DNA of 16,522 nucleotides from Gammaproteobacteria bacterium (GTDB taxonomy: Bacteria > Pseudomonadota > Gammaproteobacteria > Pseudomonadales > Azotimanducaceae). Both the position numbers and the translations under genes were made by a program. The notes beneath the pieces were generated by a model. It was given only the letters and a program-made list of their open reading frames with translations. It was not told where the DNA came from and ran no database searches. The stretch lies in contig NZNP01000036.1 in NCBI GenBank assembly GCA_002694945.1, forward strand, positions 17,226 to 33,747, in the 5' to 3' direction. Below, piece by piece: positions 13,666 through 16,522 of the stretch (its first letter is position 1; every line of letters starts with the position of its first letter).

Positions 13666-14724
13666 GTGAGCAAACTCGAAGATATGACAGATCAGGTTAA
13701 AGAACACGTGAAAGATACGCTGGAGGTCTCAAGTAGCTCCACAAACGTCTTGCGTGCAACTAGCGTTGCTCTTGGAAGTTTTTTTATACTCGTGAGCGTT
13801 CTAGCATTCTATTGGGATTCAGAGCCCCACCAATTCAGTGTCACTTCTGTAACGCAAAAGCAACTTGATGAACTTTCGACAAACAAGGTAACTGGCAGTA
13901 CCACTGTCAGCACCATGATTCATATTACCGAGATACTGCTTGGTAAGCCCGGTGGCTACCTGCACAACGACATCATGCTACCTGGGGTCCTGATGGACAA
14001 CCAACCAAATTGGGAGTTTGGCGTGCTAGTACAGTTGCGAGACATGGCCAGGACCATGCGAAATAACCTGAGCCGCTCGCAGTCGCAATCACAAGAGGAT
14101 CCTGATCTAGTCAGATCAGAAAACCAGTTTTATTTCGACAACGACTCATGGATGATTCCAGAAACAGAAGACGAGTACCAACAAGGTGCAAAAGCTTTGG
14201 CCAAATATCTTCAAAGACTAGGAGACCCCGAGGATCAATCTGCCCAGTTTTACGCTAGAGCCGACAACCTGAGAATATGGCTCAGCGAAGTCGAAACCAG
14301 ATTGGGTAGCCTTTCACAGCGTTTGTCTGCAAGCGTCGGCAAGCGCCAGCTAGACACATCTCTGGCGGGCGACAGCGCAGCAACCCAGTCCACACCAGCC
14401 GCGTCCGAACAACAATTGAAAACACCCTGGATAAAGTTAGACGATGTTTTTTATGAGGCCAGAGGGACCACATGGGCCCTCCTACATCTGCTACGCGCTA
14501 TCGAAATAGACTTCCAGGATGTCCTCATCAAGAAGAATGCTCTTGTCAGTGTTCAGCAAATCATCAGAGAACTAGAACCCACTCAAGACACACTTTGGAG
14601 CCCGGTCATCCTGAATGGCGGTGGATTCGGTGTGTTGGCCAACCATTCCCTCGTAATGGGTTCGCATGTTTCCCGTGCTAACGCAGCGATAATCGACCTT
14701 CGCAGACTCCTGGAGGACGGCTAA
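13666..14724 (+). CDS. DUF2333 family inner-membrane protein
   Basis: This 352-residue protein matches what I remember of the DUF2333 family of gammaproteobacteria. It has one hydrophobic segment at about residues 31-50 (ATSVALGSFFILVSVLAFYW), so a short cytoplasmic N-terminus and a large periplasmic part are likely. Conserved stretches are LGKPGGYLHNDIMLPG, NWEFGVLVQLRDMARTMRN, SRSQSQSQEDPDL, FYARADNLRIWL, RLGSLSQRLSASVG and DDVFYEARGTTWALLHLLRA. The C-terminal part has VQQIIRELE and RANAAIIDLRRLL. Function is unknown for the family. The start is GTG at 13666; ATG at 13684 (codon 7) is possible. Neither has a strong ribosome site. The preceding gene encodes a lipoprotein on the same strand, so the two may act together in the envelope, which is inference from position only. 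Confidence 0.85.
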   Translation: MSKLEDMTDQVKEHVKDTLEVSSSSTNVLRATSVALGSFFILVSVLAFYWDSEPHQFSVTSVTQKQLDELSTNKVTGSTTVSTMIHITEILLGKPGGYLHNDIMLPGVLMDNQPNWEFGVLVQLRDMARTMRNNLSRSQSQSQEDPDLVRSENQFYFDNDSWMIPETEDEYQQGAKALAKYLQRLGDPEDQSAQFYARADNLRIWLSEVETRLGSLSQRLSASVGKRQLDTSLAGDSAATQSTPAASEQQLKTPWIKLDDVFYEARGTTWALLHLLRAIEIDFQDVLIKKNALVSVQQIIRELEPTQDTLWSPVILNGGGFGVLANHSLVMGSHVSRANAAIIDLRRLLEDG

Positions 14725-14775
14725 AAAAAATAAGCGAATAATGTAATCGCCTTTCCTCGAAAACCTTTTAGAACA

Positions 14776-14800
14776 GCGCCAATAATTGTAGTATTAGCGC
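14776..14800 (+). repeat. Hairpin in the hppA leader
   Basis: GCGCCAATA and TATTAGCGC form a 9-position stem with one C-A mismatch around a 7-base loop, about 70 bases before the hppA start. No T-run follows it, so it is not a standard terminator for DUF2333. It could be an mRNA leader structure. It does not match the fluoride riboswitch pattern that precedes some pyrophosphatase genes. Confidence 0.4.
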
Positions 14801-14870
14801 CGCCAGGAGGGGGCAAAGCGTATCTCGAACGGCAAACAAAGAATAACACCACTCCTAATCGGAATAATTT

Positions 14871-16522
14871 ATGGAATCTCTCAATAGTTTGCCGCCAATC
14901 ATGGGCGTGCTTGGGCTAATCATAGCGGCAGTCATTTACATACTAATGAGCCGCTATAGCGACGGCGATGAGAAAATTCGTAAGATCGCTGACGCCATTC
15001 ATGAAGGTGCCATGGTCTTTATGAAGCGCGAATATCTGATGCTATTGGCATTTGCAGCACCACTTTTCCTAATAATCTTCTTTACACCCGGGCTCGGATG
15101 GATGACAGCCACGGCCTTTGCGGTCGGCGCTATATGCTCAGCACTTGCTGGCTACCTTGGTATGTTTTCGGCAACCAAAGCAAACGTCCGAACAACTGCA
15201 GCTGCCGCTGGAAGTGGTTCAGGAGTAGCCCTGACCGTCGCATTCCACGGCGGTTCAATTATGGGGCTGTGCGTCGCCTCTCTTGGCTTGGTGGGCCTGG
15301 GTTCACTCTACTGGATGTTCGGCGGCGACCCTCAAACCGCTCATGCGATCCACGGTTTCGGTATGGGAGGTTCCAGTGTCGCTCTGTTTTCGAGAGTCGG
15401 CGGAGGTATTTTTACCAAGAGCGCGGACGTTGGCGCTGATCTCGTCGGAAAGGTAGAAGCCGGTATTCCAGAGGACGATCCGAGAAATCCAGGAGTGATC
15501 GCCGATAATGTCGGAGACAATGTTGGAGATATCGCCGGCATGGGATCTGACATCTTCGAATCATACTGCGGCTCGATGATTGCGACTGTTGCTATAGCTG
15601 CAACCCTGATTGCAGATGCTCAATACGGCACTAATGCTCTCGCGCCTGAGTCAGGCAGGGAAGCGCTACTGGCTTTACCGCTTTTGCTCGCGTCCATTGG
15701 CCTTGTTTGTTCAGTACTCGGAATCATCCTGGTCAACGCGCTGCGAGGCATGGGACCCGAACGTGCACTTGAACTGGGCCATCAGATATCCGCTGTACTT
15801 TTAATTATAGCTGCATGGCTTCTGTGTGATTATCTTGGTTTGTCTAGGGCCGTCTGGTGGTCGATCGTTGCGGGAACAGTTGGAGGCATTCTTATAGGGG
15901 TAGTAACGTCATACTATACATCCAAGGCCCCGGTCGTCAGAATTGCTGAATCCGGCCAAACCGGAACTGCAACAGTTATGATTACCGGCCTTGCCGTCGG
16001 CATGCAATCAGTCGTTGTACCGATCCTTGGTATTGCGGCAATCATCTACATCTCAACGCAGCTTGCCGGTCTTTATGGTGTCGGTATAGCCGCTGTTGGC
16101 ATGCTCGCGACAGTCGGGATAACTATGGCCCTAGATGCTTACGGTCCCGTCGCTGATAACGCTGGCGGTATTGCTGAAATGGGAGGTTTAGGGGATGACG
16201 TTCGAGAAATCACTGATGGACTCGACGAAGTTGGTAACACTACCGCTGCTATAGGCAAAGGATTTGCAATCGGAGCGGCTGCCCTCGCGGCACTGGCGAT
16301 TATTGCTGCTTTTGTAGAGACCATGACAGCAAGCAATCCCGATTTCTCACTGGAACTATCCAATCCTCAGGTTCTGACTGGTATTTTCATTGGTGGTGTT
16401 TTGCCATTCCTTATAGCTTCAATGACTATGACGTCAGTAGGCGATGCCGCAATGGAAATGATCGAGGAGATACGTCGACAGTTTCGCGAGATCCCGGGTT
16501 TAATGGAAGGCAAGGCCGAACC
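14871..16522 (+). CDS. hppA: Membrane-integral ion-translocating pyrophosphatase (5' part)
   Basis: The enzyme hydrolyses pyrophosphate and pumps Na+ or H+ out of the cytoplasm. The frame is open from ATG 14871 to the window edge, giving 550 of roughly 670-700 expected residues; the C-terminal helices are missing. Numerous hydrophobic helices are visible, the first at about 10-26. Active-site motifs are [20 protein letters not shown] (177-196), [20 protein letters not shown] (201-220) and [20 protein letters not shown] (about 421-440). [10 protein letters not shown] (455-464) has Ala459 where K+-independent members have Lys, which predicts K+ dependence. Glu230 in SDIFES sits at the place of the ion-gate Glu of Na+-pumping members. 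An in-frame TAA at 14865-14867 makes this ATG the first possible start. The ribosome site is weak. Confidence 0.96.
   Translation, partial: MESLNSLPPIMGVLGLIIAAVIYILMSRYSDGDEKIRKIADAIHEGAMVFMKREYLMLLAFAAPLFLIIFFTPGLGWMTATAFAVGAICSALAGYLGMFSATKANVRTTAAAAGSGSGVALTVAFHGGSIMGLCVASLGLVGLGSLYWMFGGDPQTAHAIHGFGMGGSSVALFSRVGGGIFTKSADVGADLVGKVEAGIPEDDPRNPGVIADNVGDNVGDIAGMGSDIFESYCGSMIATVAIAATLIADAQYGTNALAPESGREALLALPLLLASIGLVCSVLGIILVNALRGMGPERALELGHQISAVLLIIAAWLLCDYLGLSRAVWWSIVAGTVGGILIGVVTSYYTSKAPVVRIAESGQTGTATVMITGLAVGMQSVVVPILGIAAIIYISTQLAGLYGVGIAAVGMLATVGITMALDAYGPVADNAGGIAEMGGLGDDVREITDGLDEVGNTTAAIGKGFAIGAAALAALAIIAAFVETMTASNPDFSLELSNPQVLTGIFIGGVLPFLIASMTMTSVGDAAMEMIEEIRRQFREIPGLMEGKAE

Noticed and set aside
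14805..14870. Small leader peptide or fluoride riboswitch before hppA
   Set aside because: No ATG, GTG or TTG follows the AGGAGGGGG at a workable distance, and the sequence lacks the fluoride riboswitch core.

Overview
This window looks like a housekeeping stretch of a gammaproteobacterial chromosome of moderate to low GC content. The gene order surA-pdxA-rsmA-apaH, the accB-accC-prmA group and the dusB-fis pair are all gammaproteobacterial. The organism is probably not an enterobacterium: apaG is absent, cca and a pteridine-reductase-type gene follow apaH, and DUF2333 and a membrane pyrophosphatase are present. The exact taxon cannot be read from the sequence. I see no insertion sequence, prophage, CRISPR array, tRNA or rRNA gene.

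Region 1 (1-4831, plus strand) is one dense operon: the 3' end of surA (periplasmic chaperone), pdxA (vitamin B6), rsmA (16S rRNA dimethylation), apaH (Ap4A and RNA-cap hydrolysis), cca (tRNA CCA end) and an SDR of the pteridine reductase type. From pdxA onward each gene overlaps the next by exactly 4 bases (NTGA). The last gene meets purD head-on with both stop codons in a single CTAG.

Region 2 (4828-12843, minus strand) reads, in transcription order: a stand-alone DsbD N-terminal domain protein, accB, accC, prmA, a gap of about 500 bp, dusB, fis, purH and purD. It combines the first step of fatty acid synthesis (biotin carrier and biotin carboxylase), L11 methylation, tRNA dihydrouridine, a nucleoid regulator and three activities of purine synthesis. 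The prmA-dusB gap carries a promoter-like sequence for dusB-fis with a perfect dyad over its -35 element. It also carries two boxA-like sequences on the opposite strand.

Region 3 (12920-16522, plus strand) holds a small predicted lipoprotein with a TPR-like region, a DUF2333 membrane protein, and the first 550 codons of a membrane-integral pyrophosphatase whose residues suggest the K+-dependent, possibly Na+-pumping type.

The window contains no obvious new system. The points most worth following are the stand-alone DsbD domain sitting where a dsbD-aroQ pair is often found, the boxA-like sites without an rRNA gene, the Cca that has lost its HD phosphohydrolase motif, the PTR1-like active site of the SDR, and a Fis with Ser in place of the DNA-reading Asn84.
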